Source of the DNA: Fibrobacterota bacterium
Lineage (GTDB): Bacteria; Fibrobacterota; Chitinivibrionia; Chitinivibrionales; FEN-1185
DNA length: 64,000 bases
NCBI GenBank assembly: GCA_003165595.1
Contig: PLWQ01000012.1
Location: 90,474 to 154,473 of the forward strand
Direction of reading: 5' to 3'
The notes under the pieces are model-generated. The model had not been told where the DNA came from. It was given only the letters and a program-made list of their open reading frames with translations, and searched no databases. The position numbers and the translations under genes were made by a program. Below are positions 25,253-33,571 of the stretch, piece after piece; positions within the stretch are counted from its first letter, which is position 1; every line of letters starts with the position of its first letter.

Positions 25253-26335
25253 GTGTTCAAGAACAACTACCGGCTGGTAATAGGCCCAAAAACCCTCGTA
25301 CGACATTTCCGGACAATCGGAACCAGCGCCTCTCCAACGCGTCTCGCCCTTTTCGCAATGCCCCTCATGTTCACGGGCCTTCTTGTTCTTGCGCAACAGT
25401 CAACGCACGTCCTCCAGCCAAACTTTCTCGGAAACAAGAGTTACACCGAAATCTATACGCTCGATCTGTTTTCCGAAGACAGCACGTTTGTCCAGGTACA
25501 ATTCACCTTCACCAATCTCGGCCTGGAGAGCAGGAACGCCGCCTGCAAAGCGCTCGTGCTTCATGAATCGAAAAAGCCCTGGAAAGTGAACGAGAAATTC
25601 ACCGAGAAACAATGGAAGTATGCCGATGCGCCGAATCCAATTATCTCGATTGGTTCCAACGAAATCTCGGTGCTCTGCGACAAGACCGTCCTGCGCTCCG
25701 TGGTAGGCGGCGGGCGGATAGACATTACACTCTTCGCAGCCGTGGCGACCCGCAAGCCGCCCGACATCGACTACCCGGCCACCACGTCCGGTGCGCTTTA
25801 CGGATACGAAATTCTCACGCCCTGGTCGCGCGCGCAAGCCACGCTGGTTCTCCCCGGAAGCCCGCCGCGCAACCTTTCGGGCTTCGGCATCCTCGACCGG
25901 GCCCGCTCGGTGGGCACGTCACGGGACATCTGCCGGGGATGGGTCACGTTCCGGGGATGCAAGGAGCCTTGTTTTTTCCTGCTGGATCTCAGGCTCCCGC
26001 CCCAGAAAAATGCCCCGGCAACAGGCTGGGCGTGGAGGACCGGCGACCAAAAGCCTTTGCCCATGAGAGGCATCGAGGTCAGGAACGAATCATCCGTAAT
26101 TGACGGAAAAGAAGTCTCTCGCCCTGTGGCTATTGCCGGCGACCGATCGTTCACAATTACCGGAACGCAACCGCTGTACCAGTACTCCTTTGTAGACGAA
26201 CTGGGCATGTTTACCGGATCGCTCGTGAAGATGGTGATCGGAAAGCCGATCACCACGTACTATCAGGCCACCGCGCAATTTGCCGACGGCACGCCGTCGG
26301 TGCCCGGCATTCTGGAACTGATGAGCATCGAGTAG
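25253..26335 (+). CDS. Exported protein of unknown function, possibly lipocalin-like
   Basis: This protein of up to 360 residues is predicted to be exported, with a hydrophobic segment (LALFAMPLMFTGLLVLAQQ) near residues 31-49. The frame opens with GTG at 25253. ATG at 25358 gives a cleaner signal peptide (MPLMFTGLLVLAQQS), so the true start is uncertain. The body is beta-rich. The stretch SGFGILDRARSVGTSRDICR followed by GWVTFRG is reminiscent of two-lobed lipocalin-like (AttH/Svf1-type) folds, but this is only a resemblance. The next gene is 28 bp downstream and probably co-transcribed. I cannot assign a function. Confidence 0.65.
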   Translation: MFKNNYRLVIGPKTLVRHFRTIGTSASPTRLALFAMPLMFTGLLVLAQQSTHVLQPNFLGNKSYTEIYTLDLFSEDSTFVQVQFTFTNLGLESRNAACKALVLHESKKPWKVNEKFTEKQWKYADAPNPIISIGSNEISVLCDKTVLRSVVGGGRIDITLFAAVATRKPPDIDYPATTSGALYGYEILTPWSRAQATLVLPGSPPRNLSGFGILDRARSVGTSRDICRGWVTFRGCKEPCFFLLDLRLPPQKNAPATGWAWRTGDQKPLPMRGIEVRNESSVIDGKEVSRPVAIAGDRSFTITGTQPLYQYSFVDELGMFTGSLVKMVIGKPITTYYQATAQFADGTPSVPGILELMSIE

Positions 26336-26363
26336 GCAGCCGCAGCAGCAGCCAGGAACTACC

Positions 26364-27026
26364 ATGCGCCCTCGCTTCCTTAAACGCAAGGAATGCCTTG
26401 TCCCAACCGCCTGGGCATGGTGCGCCGCTCTTGCCGCGTTCGCGACGGTCCTCCTGGTTTTCGTTTTCACGATTCATTCGTTTCTCGCGCCTGTAAGGCC
26501 GGTGCGGTCCGATATCCTCGTTGTGGAAGGGTGGGTCCCGGAATATGCGCTCGAACAGGCGGTCGCGGATTTCGGGAGTAAAGGCTATCGGCTTGCGGTG
26601 GTCACCGGCGGACCGGTCGAAACAGGCCATTTTCTAAGCGGCTACAAATCACTTGCGACCGTGGGGGCGGCAACGCTCAGGAAGCTCGGGATCGACAGTT
26701 CACGCGTCGTGGAGGTGCCCTCCACGTTTGTTCAAAAGGACCGTACCTACGAAGAGGCCCTTGCGCTCAAACTCTGGCTGGCACTCTCGCGCATTCCGGA
26801 AAAATCCATCAATCTGTATTCGATCGGCTGTCACGCAAGGCGATCACATCTGTTGTATTCGCGGGTGTTGGGCAGGGAGTATTCCGTGGGAATCGTGTCG
26901 TGCGCCGACCGCGGATACGACGCCCGGCGATGGTGGCACTACAGTAACGGAGTTCGCGCCGTTGCGGACGAAACGCTGGCGTTCTGCTATGCGTGGATTT
27001 TCTCGCTGTTTGCATCCGGCCAGTGA
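26364..27026 (+). CDS. DUF218 (YdcF/ElyC/SanA-type) membrane-anchored protein
   Basis: This 220-residue protein has one N-terminal transmembrane helix (about 14-36) and an extracytoplasmic DUF218 domain. The opening SDILVVEGWVPEYALEQA, the VVTGGP turn, the DRTYEEALALK helix and the SIGCHARRSHLLYSRVLG segment follow the family pattern. Relatives such as ElyC and SanA affect cell-envelope integrity or vancomycin permeability, but the biochemical reaction is not settled. It probably forms a two-gene unit with the unknown exported protein upstream (28 bp apart). Confidence 0.8.
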   Translation: MRPRFLKRKECLVPTAWAWCAALAAFATVLLVFVFTIHSFLAPVRPVRSDILVVEGWVPEYALEQAVADFGSKGYRLAVVTGGPVETGHFLSGYKSLATVGAATLRKLGIDSSRVVEVPSTFVQKDRTYEEALALKLWLALSRIPEKSINLYSIGCHARRSHLLYSRVLGREYSVGIVSCADRGYDARRWWHYSNGVRAVADETLAFCYAWIFSLFASGQ

Positions 27027-27089
27027 TCTACCCCTGCCCGTAGTCCCCTCTGCGCGTTTCCTCCTCCCCATTTTTCCAAGCCAGCATGC

Positions 27090-27118
27090 TTGAAAAATGT
27101 CGGTCAGCGGTGTACAAT
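27090..27118 (+). promoter_or_regulatory. Predicted promoter of the hybrid histidine kinase gene
   Basis: TTGAAA (27090-27095), a 17-bp spacer and TACAAT (27113-27118), each 5/6 to consensus, about 35 bp before the kinase start. Confidence 0.65.
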
Positions 27119-27157
27119 TGATAGTTGGCGAAAAAACTGCCGAGGCCCATTGTGAGT

Positions 27158-29359
27158 ATGAAGAAGTCAGATCAAATTCTACAGGCAGACGATGGGCGTG
27201 CCGACGTCACAATGCACACGGGCGATACCGCGTCAATTTTCCGGCGGATATCACGTTTCGTTCTTGGCCCCAACCAAGACGGCGTAGAACTGGAGCAACG
27301 TCTTTTCACAATAACCATGCTCCTCGTCGGATGCGCCGGGCTGGCATCCTTCGTTGAGAACAGTCTCCTGGGGTTCAATCTCTCGCTCCAAATTGTGACG
27401 ATAGTAATAGCGATAGTGTTTGTCATTCTGTGGCTGTTTGCCAGAAGCGGGAAACCATTCACGATCCTGATTTACCCCTCGGCGGTGGGCCTCGTTGTCC
27501 TCCTTTCGGTTGCGTGGGTCTACAACGGCGGAAGCCGAGGCGGCGCTAACCTATTCCTCCTGGTTGCTCCTCTGGCCCTTTCGGTGTTCTCCAAGGGTGT
27601 CGGCCGCGTCGTCCTTCTTGGTGTGTACTCCATAATGATCGTTTTTCTCTTCATGTTGGAGTATGTCAACCCACACCTGATAACGGGGTATGCCTCGGAA
27701 TCCGACAGGCTGATAGATGTCTCCGTATCCCTTTTCATAAGCCTGGTACTTTCCATAACCTTCATTCTCACGATCCACAGCGGCTACCGGAAAGCCGTCA
27801 AGAAGGCCAACGTGGCCAAGGCTGCCAGCGACGCGCGCTTCTTCGAAACCGCAGACATGCTGCCCGTTATGATCTGCGAGACCGGCCGCGACCTGTCTAT
27901 ATCCTTTATCAACAGGGCCGGCAGCGATCTCACCGGATATGCGCAGGGCGAACTCGGCCACGACCACACCGTGCTGGACATCATCCACGCCGACGACGTG
28001 CTTCGAGCCGAAAGGGAGTTCACGCAAACGCTGTCCGGCGAGCACCTGCCCCTGCAGGAATACCGGATCGTCCGCAAGGACGGAAAAGCGGTGAGGGCAC
28101 TGCTGCAATGCAACCATGTGCTGGCCGAAAACGGGGTTGCCGGCCTGCGCATGTGCTTTGTTGATATAACGGAACAAAAGACTCTCGAGGAGCAATACCG
28201 GCAAGCCCAGAAAATGGAATCGGTCGGACTCTTGGCCGGTGGTGTCGCCCACGATTTCAACAACATCTTGTCGGCCATTCTCGGCTACGCAACGCTTATT
28301 AAGATCCAGAATTCTGCCAGGGAAAGAGACGCCTTTGGCGAAAAACTCGACGAGCAGATATCGTCGATCCTCAAGGCGGGTGACCGGGCGACCGACCTGG
28401 TGCGTAAGCTTCTGGCCTTCTCGCGGCAGGGGTCGTACGAGGTAAATCCGGTCAATGTCCATTCGCTCATCGACGAGGTCACGGCGCTCCTCGCCCACAG
28501 CATCGACAAACGAATCACCATTGCCAAGAACCTCACAGCGCTTAGTCCCGTGGTCTCCGGTGACCAGGCCCTGCTGCAAAGCGCGCTTCTCAACCTCGCC
28601 ATCAACGCCCGCGACGCGATGCCCGGCGGCGGCACGCTCACCTTTTCCACCAAGGGCGTCACCGTCGACAAACTATTCATCGACCGGCGGACGTTCGCCA
28701 TTGCGCCCGGTTCCTACGTTGCCGTTACCGTGGCCGACAACGGTGTTGGAATCGACGAGAACGTCAAGAAGCACCTCTTTGAGCCGTTCTTTACAACAAA
28801 AGAACCAGGCAAAGGCACGGGCCTGGGGCTCGCGAGCGTTTTCGGCACGGTAAAAAGGCACGGCGGGTTTATTGAAGTCCAATCGGAAAAGGGCAAGGGT
28901 GCGGCCATGACCTTCTACCTGCCCCAGGCCGATGTTAAGACGATGTTCGAGACCGCGGCGCCCGGGACGCGTAAGCCGGGCCGGCCCCTGCACGTGCTGG
29001 TGGTGGACGACGAATCGATGATTTGCGATTTTGTGAAGGAGTATCTGGCGGCGGAAGGGTATCGCGCCACGACGTTTACAAACCCGCAGGAAGCGGTTGA
29101 CTGGTACCGGCGGTCGTACGCCGATGTCGACTGCATCGTTCTGGACATGAACATGCCCGTCATGGACGGCAAGGCGTGTTTCTCGGCAATGCGAAGAATC
29201 AATCCGCAGGCCAAGGGCATTTTTTCCACGGGGTTCATGGTGGGAGACACCGCCGCCATAATCCGGCTGCCGGGAATCCGGGGATACGTGCAGAAACCGT
29301 TTTCACTGGAGGGCCTCGTGGAGACGATTGTCCAGGCGGTTGACGGAGACGAGGTCTGA
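27158..29359 (+). CDS. Hybrid sensor histidine kinase with PAS and receiver domains
   Basis: This protein of about 733 residues has roughly six transmembrane helices (about 50-210). A PAS domain follows (about 225-345, ending FVDITEQKTLEEQY). The HisKA dimerisation helix (GLLAGGVAHDFNNILSAILG) has the phospho-accepting His near 365. The HATPase domain shows NARDAMPGGG, DNGVGI and GKGTGLGLASVFG. A C-terminal receiver (VLVVDDESM...) has its phospho-Asp at about 663 (DMNMP) and Lys in QKPFS. No output domain follows the receiver, so signalling must pass to a separate phosphotransfer partner or feed back on the kinase. ATG at 27158 and GTG at 27152 are both plausible; GAGG at 27142-27145 favours the GTG. 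The signal is unknown. Confidence 0.92.
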   Translation: MKKSDQILQADDGRADVTMHTGDTASIFRRISRFVLGPNQDGVELEQRLFTITMLLVGCAGLASFVENSLLGFNLSLQIVTIVIAIVFVILWLFARSGKPFTILIYPSAVGLVVLLSVAWVYNGGSRGGANLFLLVAPLALSVFSKGVGRVVLLGVYSIMIVFLFMLEYVNPHLITGYASESDRLIDVSVSLFISLVLSITFILTIHSGYRKAVKKANVAKAASDARFFETADMLPVMICETGRDLSISFINRAGSDLTGYAQGELGHDHTVLDIIHADDVLRAEREFTQTLSGEHLPLQEYRIVRKDGKAVRALLQCNHVLAENGVAGLRMCFVDITEQKTLEEQYRQAQKMESVGLLAGGVAHDFNNILSAILGYATLIKIQNSARERDAFGEKLDEQISSILKAGDRATDLVRKLLAFSRQGSYEVNPVNVHSLIDEVTALLAHSIDKRITIAKNLTALSPVVSGDQALLQSALLNLAINARDAMPGGGTLTFSTKGVTVDKLFIDRRTFAIAPGSYVAVTVADNGVGIDENVKKHLFEPFFTTKEPGKGTGLGLASVFGTVKRHGGFIEVQSEKGKGAAMTFYLPQADVKTMFETAAPGTRKPGRPLHVLVVDDESMICDFVKEYLAAEGYRATTFTNPQEAVDWYRRSYADVDCIVLDMNMPVMDGKACFSAMRRINPQAKGIFSTGFMVGDTAAIIRLPGIRGYVQKPFSLEGLVETIVQAVDGDEV

Positions 29360-29657
29360 TCTTTCCCCGCTCCGCGCAAAGAACCGCATCTGTCAATAAT
29401 CAAATCCCGCCCTCGGGCAGCACTATTGACGCGACAGGGCATCGCGCTCCATGGTCATGACGCAAGGCACGAACGCCGGCATCTTCCGACTCGTCGACGC
29501 ACATAAAACCTGCCCTTCTCATTGCGCCGGGCCAGACCGGGTCGCCCCACCGATGAACCACGGCAACAAAAGTGAATGACAGGCCACTAGGTGCAACCTA
29601 TTTTTATCTTAGTAATTCCAACCGATCAACCGGCAGCGACACGCAGGGAGACCGCTC
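29360..29657. other. Spacer with a possible hairpin and a relic reading frame
   Basis: An extended hairpin (GTCAATA 29392-29398 with TATTGAC 29424-29430, enclosing GCCC-tc-GGGC) follows the kinase gene and may act as a weak terminator. On the minus strand a 40-codon frame begins MRRAGFMCVDESED but has no ribosome site or recognisable family, so I treat it as a relic or chance frame. The next gene's ribosome site (AGGGAGA) is at the right edge. Confidence 0.4.
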
Positions 29658-30518
29658 ATGAACTGCTTTAACCATAACGAAGCGCCGGCCATTGCTATTT
29701 GCAAACAATGCGGAAAGGGCCTGTGCGAAGAATGTGTCACCGAAACACCCAACGGGGTTTTCTGCAAAGGGGCGTGCGGGCATGGCGCTTCCGCAACCCG
29801 TCCCGCAGCGGCGCCGGGTACGCATAGATTCGCGGCGCTCGGGTTGACGGTGAAGGTCCTTTCGAGCATGCTGGTGATTGCGGCGGCGATCGTGCTCGCC
29901 GCGTTCATAATCCGGGCGGTAAGACAAGCCAACACCGACTCGGCCGACATCGAAGACCTGGAAACCAGAATCGAAAAAGGCGTGTACAACACACCCTCGC
30001 TCGATACGCTTCTCTTTCGGCAGAGAAAGATATATTTCAGCAATGACATCAACGAGCTCACCTGTTCGTGGCTTGTCAAGCAACTGCTCCTCCTTGCGGG
30101 CACCAGGGAGAAAACGGATATCAGTCTCTATTTGTGCTCCTCGGGCGGCAACATCGCCGACGCAAAAGCGGCCTGCAACGTCATTCGCAGCCTGGGCGTG
30201 CGGGTGAACATCTTCGCCTCCGGCTTCTGCGCCTCGTCGGGCGTGCGGATACTGGCCGCGGGAACCGGGACCCGTGCCGCCTACGAGAACACGGTATTCA
30301 TGTTTCACGGCCAGGACTTGCGGTATGCCGGGAAAGACCATTCGTACGACGCCGTCGCGAAGGAACTTGATATAAAGGAATGGCGGTCGATGACCGATAT
30401 CCCGGAATCCACGATTCTGGACACAGCGGAAGTCTACTGGACGCCTCAGGAGGCGCTGAAACTCGGCGTTATCGACACCGTTCTAGCACTTCCGGAAAAG
30501 AAGTCCAGCCCGAAGTAG
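29658..30518 (+). CDS. Membrane-anchored ClpP-like protease with an N-terminal zinc finger
   Basis: This 286-residue protein opens with a B-box-like zinc finger (C3, H6, C15, C18, C23, C26, C36 and C40), then a linker, one transmembrane helix (about 55-80) and a ClpP/crotonase-fold domain (about 110-280). ClpP landmarks are present: KIYFSNDINELTCSWLVKQL, the oxyanion-loop-like CSSGGNIADAKAACNVIRSL, GFCASSGVRILAAG with the nucleophile-position Ser at 193, and FMFHGQD with His 217. At the triad-Asp position the sequence appears to have Glu 258, with Asp 254 nearby. The length exceeds a plain ClpP (about 200) because of the added modules. It lies 12 bp upstream of the Nramp transporter gene. Proteolytic activity is plausible but unproven. 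Confidence 0.8.
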   Translation: MNCFNHNEAPAIAICKQCGKGLCEECVTETPNGVFCKGACGHGASATRPAAAPGTHRFAALGLTVKVLSSMLVIAAAIVLAAFIIRAVRQANTDSADIEDLETRIEKGVYNTPSLDTLLFRQRKIYFSNDINELTCSWLVKQLLLLAGTREKTDISLYLCSSGGNIADAKAACNVIRSLGVRVNIFASGFCASSGVRILAAGTGTRAAYENTVFMFHGQDLRYAGKDHSYDAVAKELDIKEWRSMTDIPESTILDTAEVYWTPQEALKLGVIDTVLALPEKKSSPK

Positions 30519-30530
30519 GAAGGCCTGGTC

Positions 30531-31853
30531 ATGACCGCTGCGCAACGGAGCAAACCGGGCCGTTCGGCACCCACGCCACAGGGAGTGGCCGACGCCCGCA
30601 CAATCGAAGCCGCAGGCCGCGCTCTTGACGGACGCGGCAAACGCGGCATCCCGCGAATGCTTCCCTTTCTCGGGCCCGCATTTGTCGCCAGCGTCGCCTA
30701 TGTCGACCCGGGCAATTTCGCCACCAACATTCAGGCCGGTTCCGAATTCGGGTACATGCTCCTGTGGGTTGTGGTGGCCAGCAACCTCATGGCCATGCTC
30801 ATCCAAACCCTTTCCGCCAAGCTCGGCATCGCAACCGGAAAGAACCTTGCCGAATTGTGCCGGCTGCGGTTTCCCCGCTGGGTGGCGGTATGCATGTGGG
30901 TGCTCATGGAGCTGGTCGCCATGGCAACCGACCTCGCGGAGTTCATCGGCGCGGCGGTCGCTTTCAATCTGCTGTTCGGCATGCCGCTGCTTGCCGGCGG
31001 CCTGCTCACCGCGGTCGCCACATTCCTCATTCTGGGCCTGGAACGGTTCGGGTTCAGGCCATTCGAGGCGGTGATCGCGGCGCTGGTGAGCGTGATAGCT
31101 ATCTGCTACTGCATTGAAACGTTTCTTGACGTACCGGATTTTACCGCGGTGATCGCCCACGCCGTGGTGCCGCGGCTTTCCGGACGCGAAAGCGTGCTGC
31201 TGGCCGCCGGAATCCTTGGCGCCACCGTGATGCCGCATGCGATTTTCCTGCACTCCGCACTTACCCAGGGCCGCGTCGTTGTTGCGGACCCGAAGCGCTT
31301 GAGACGGCTTTTCGGGTTCGAAGTCGCCGACGTTACCATTGCCATGAGCATTGCAGGGCTTGTCAACATGGCTATGCTTGTGATGGCCGCGGCAACCTTC
31401 CACGGCCACGGCTACACCGCTGTCGCCACCATCCAGGACGCGCACAAGACGCTGGAACCGCTTCTCGGAAGGGGCGCAAGCGTGATCTTTGCGGTGTCGC
31501 TGCTCGCGTCCGGGCTTTCCTCATCCACGGTCGGCACGAGCGCGGGCCAGGTCATCATGCAGGGCTTTGTGCGGCGTGAGATTCCGATCTGGCTGCGGCG
31601 GCTGGTTACCCTTGCGCCGTCGATTGTCGTCATCGCCTTGGGACTCGACCCGACGCGTACGCTAGTAATCAGTCAGGTTTTGCTCAGCTTCGGGTTGCCG
31701 TTTGCCCTGGTGCCGCTGCTTATGTTTACGGCAAATCGCAACCTGATGGGACCGCTTGTCAACCGCAGGATAACCACCGCGGCCATGACCGCAATCACGC
31801 TCACCGTACTCACGCTCAACGTGTATCTCGTTTTACTTACCATAAGGGGATAG
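30531..31853 (+). CDS. mntH: Nramp-family divalent metal transporter (MntH-like)
   Basis: This 440-residue transporter has about 11 transmembrane helices. The metal-binding motifs of the family are present: DPGN in helix 1 (AYVDPGNFATNIQAGSEFGY) and MPH in helix 6 (GATVMPHAIFLHSALTQGR) with the metal-selective Met. This predicts proton-coupled uptake of Mn2+ or Fe2+ rather than Mg2+. The helix 6 Asn after MPH is replaced by Ala. A 35-residue hydrophilic N-terminal extension precedes helix 1. It is the middle gene of a tight operon with the ClpP-like protein (12 bp) and a universal stress protein (4 bp). No Mn-responsive riboswitch or MntR-type operator is evident upstream. Confidence 0.93.
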   Translation: MTAAQRSKPGRSAPTPQGVADARTIEAAGRALDGRGKRGIPRMLPFLGPAFVASVAYVDPGNFATNIQAGSEFGYMLLWVVVASNLMAMLIQTLSAKLGIATGKNLAELCRLRFPRWVAVCMWVLMELVAMATDLAEFIGAAVAFNLLFGMPLLAGGLLTAVATFLILGLERFGFRPFEAVIAALVSVIAICYCIETFLDVPDFTAVIAHAVVPRLSGRESVLLAAGILGATVMPHAIFLHSALTQGRVVVADPKRLRRLFGFEVADVTIAMSIAGLVNMAMLVMAAATFHGHGYTAVATIQDAHKTLEPLLGRGASVIFAVSLLASGLSSSTVGTSAGQVIMQGFVRREIPIWLRRLVTLAPSIVVIALGLDPTRTLVISQVLLSFGLPFALVPLLMFTANRNLMGPLVNRRITTAAMTAITLTVLTLNVYLVLLTIRG

Positions 31854-31857
31854 CGTC

Positions 31858-32763
31858 ATGTTCAAACACCTGCTCGTCCCGCTCGACGGCTCGCACCTGG
31901 CCGAGGCAGCGCTGCCCGCAGCCCGCTTCCTGTCACGATCCTTCGGCGCCAGCGTGACTCTGGTGCACCTGATGGAAAAGGGGCGGCCCCAGACCGTGCA
32001 CGACCAGCCGCACCTGCACGATGCAAACGAGGCTGCGGCCTACCTGTCGCGCGTCGCCGCGTCGTTTCCCGAGGGCATACCGGTGGATTGGCACGTGCAC
32101 GAAGACGAGGTGCGCCGGGTAGCCCCGAGTATCGTGGAGCATTGCATGAAGGAGCTGTATTCCGATCTTGTCATCATGTGCTCGCATGGCGAAGGAGGCA
32201 CGAGGCGTTTTGTGCAGAGCAGCATCGCGCAGCAGGTGACCGCGTTTGGCACCGTGCCGGTGCTCGTTCTCCACGCCGAGCGATCGTTGCACCGGGAATT
32301 CGCGTGCAACAAGATCCTTATGCCGGTAGAGGGCGGGCAACAGCATGGCGACATCTTCGGCATAGCCGAGAAATTTGCGACCACCTGCGCCGCCGTTGTT
32401 CGGCTGATCTCCGTGGCGCCCACCAACGGTACGATCAAAGGCAAATGGCTCCAGGTAGGGAGGCTTCTTCCGGGAGCCACCGCCGAGCTGCTCGACCTCG
32501 AGGCCGATCAACTGGGGGAATTCCTCCGCTCAAAGGCGTCGGCGCTCCGGGCCGCTGGCGTCACGGCAGAAACCGCGGTGCTTCGCGGCGACCCCGGCCC
32601 CGTGATTTCTCTTGACGCAGAAGAATCGGACGCAGACATTATCGTGATGGCAACGCACGGGAAATCGGGCATGTCGGCGCTGTGGGAAGGGAGCGTTGCG
32701 TCACGGGTGTTTGCCGAAAGCAAGACGCCCCTGCTGCTTGTTCCTGTTGCCGTAACGTCATGA
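31858..32763 (+). CDS. Tandem universal stress protein (UspA-type)
   Basis: This 301-residue protein is a fusion of two Usp domains (about 1-140 and 148-300). The first begins FKHLLVPLDGSHLAEAALPA and ends GTVPVLVLHA. The second ends DIIVMATHGKSGMSALWEGS then VASRVFAESKTPLLLVPV, which matches the G-x2-G-x9-G-S/T ATP-binding pattern of nucleotide-binding Usp proteins. It is translationally linked to mntH (4-bp gap). Usp genes are often paired with transporters, where the protein may tune activity under stress. Such a role here is inferred. Confidence 0.9.
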   Translation: MFKHLLVPLDGSHLAEAALPAARFLSRSFGASVTLVHLMEKGRPQTVHDQPHLHDANEAAAYLSRVAASFPEGIPVDWHVHEDEVRRVAPSIVEHCMKELYSDLVIMCSHGEGGTRRFVQSSIAQQVTAFGTVPVLVLHAERSLHREFACNKILMPVEGGQQHGDIFGIAEKFATTCAAVVRLISVAPTNGTIKGKWLQVGRLLPGATAELLDLEADQLGEFLRSKASALRAAGVTAETAVLRGDPGPVISLDAEESDADIIVMATHGKSGMSALWEGSVASRVFAESKTPLLLVPVAVTS

Positions 32764-32830
32764 AGCCGACCGGAGGCCTGCCACGCGGAAATCGATCCTG
32801 GAGGACCGCGGCCGTTTTGGCCCCCTCATC

Positions 32831-32859
32831 TTGACTTACCCGTTGTCATATAGTAGAAT
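32831..32859 (+). promoter_or_regulatory. Predicted promoter of the DUF2846-like lipoprotein gene
   Basis: TTGACT (32831-32836), a 17-bp spacer and TAGAAT (32854-32859), each 5/6 to consensus, 46 bp before the start codon at 32906. A GGAGG ribosome site follows. Confidence 0.65.
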
Positions 32860-32905
32860 AACAGCATTCACCATTTACCATTCACCTAATTCACATGGAG
32901 GTCGT

Positions 32906-33487
32906 ATGAAGCGTATCTGTGTACTGACTCTCGCCATCGCATCCCTTTTCGTCATGGGATGCGTTTCAAAATTGATTTATAACAAGGAGCTTCCGGAAAT
33001 CAAACCCCCGGCCGACAAGGCCCTGTGCGTGATCGTTCGCCCCACTGCCTTCATGGGTGCGACATTCGTGCCTGTCTACTGCGACCAGAAGTACGTGGGC
33101 GGCACCGAGGGAAATACCATGCTCACATTCCCGGTTGACCCGGGTGAGCACTACATTATCGGCGACGCAACCAACAAATCCAAGATCAAATACAATTTCG
33201 TGGCAGGCAAGGTCTACTTCATCTTTCATACGGTAGTAACGGTGAGCGCCGGGTACGTGACGATAAACACCAGCACCTTTGCGCCGATGGACGGAAAATC
33301 GGCAACGGAAAAAATAGAATCCGAGAAGGGCAAGATCACATGGGTGCAGAAGAATCCTGAAGACAAGGACACCAAGGACATGAGCACCGGCGATTTCGAA
33401 GACGTGAAAAAGGATTACACAAAATGGGCGTCCGAGAGCAAGAACGCGGAAGACGCCAAGAAGGAATCCGAGTATCCGGGCTACTGA
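32906..33487 (+). CDS. DUF2846-like lipoprotein
   Basis: This 193-residue protein has a lipoprotein signal peptide (lipobox FVMGC near residue 18). The core of about 100 residues resembles DUF2846: KALCVIVRPTAFMGATFVPV, a DGK-like turn (CDQKYVGGTEGNTMLTFPVD), and PGEHYIIGDA followed by a membrane-like beta segment. The C-terminal 60 residues are lysine- and glutamate-rich with no fold I recognise. GGAGG and a good promoter support the start. It is a single-gene unit, separated from the convergent symporter gene by a palindromic terminator. Function is unknown. Confidence 0.82.
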   Translation: MKRICVLTLAIASLFVMGCVSKLIYNKELPEIKPPADKALCVIVRPTAFMGATFVPVYCDQKYVGGTEGNTMLTFPVDPGEHYIIGDATNKSKIKYNFVAGKVYFIFHTVVTVSAGYVTINTSTFAPMDGKSATEKIESEKGKITWVQKNPEDKDTKDMSTGDFEDVKKDYTKWASESKNAEDAKKESEYPGY

Positions 33488-33504
33488 CCCGACCAGTATG
33501 ATGG

Positions 33505-33530
33505 AGGCATCACCCGCGCGGGTGATGCCT
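33505..33530. terminator. Palindromic bidirectional terminator between convergent genes
   Basis: AGGCATCACCCGC and GCGGGTGATGCCT form a perfect 26-bp palindrome between the lipoprotein stop (33487) and the symporter stop (33572). T-runs are short on both sides, so termination strength is uncertain. Confidence 0.65.
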
Positions 33531-33571
33531 TCCCCGCCTCGCCAACCCGGCGAATCTCCCCTGTCCGGCTT

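Noticed and set aside
29431-29525. 40-codon minus-strand frame starting MRRAGFMCVDESED
   Set aside because: No ribosome site, no family and very short; kept only as a possible relic in the spacer note.
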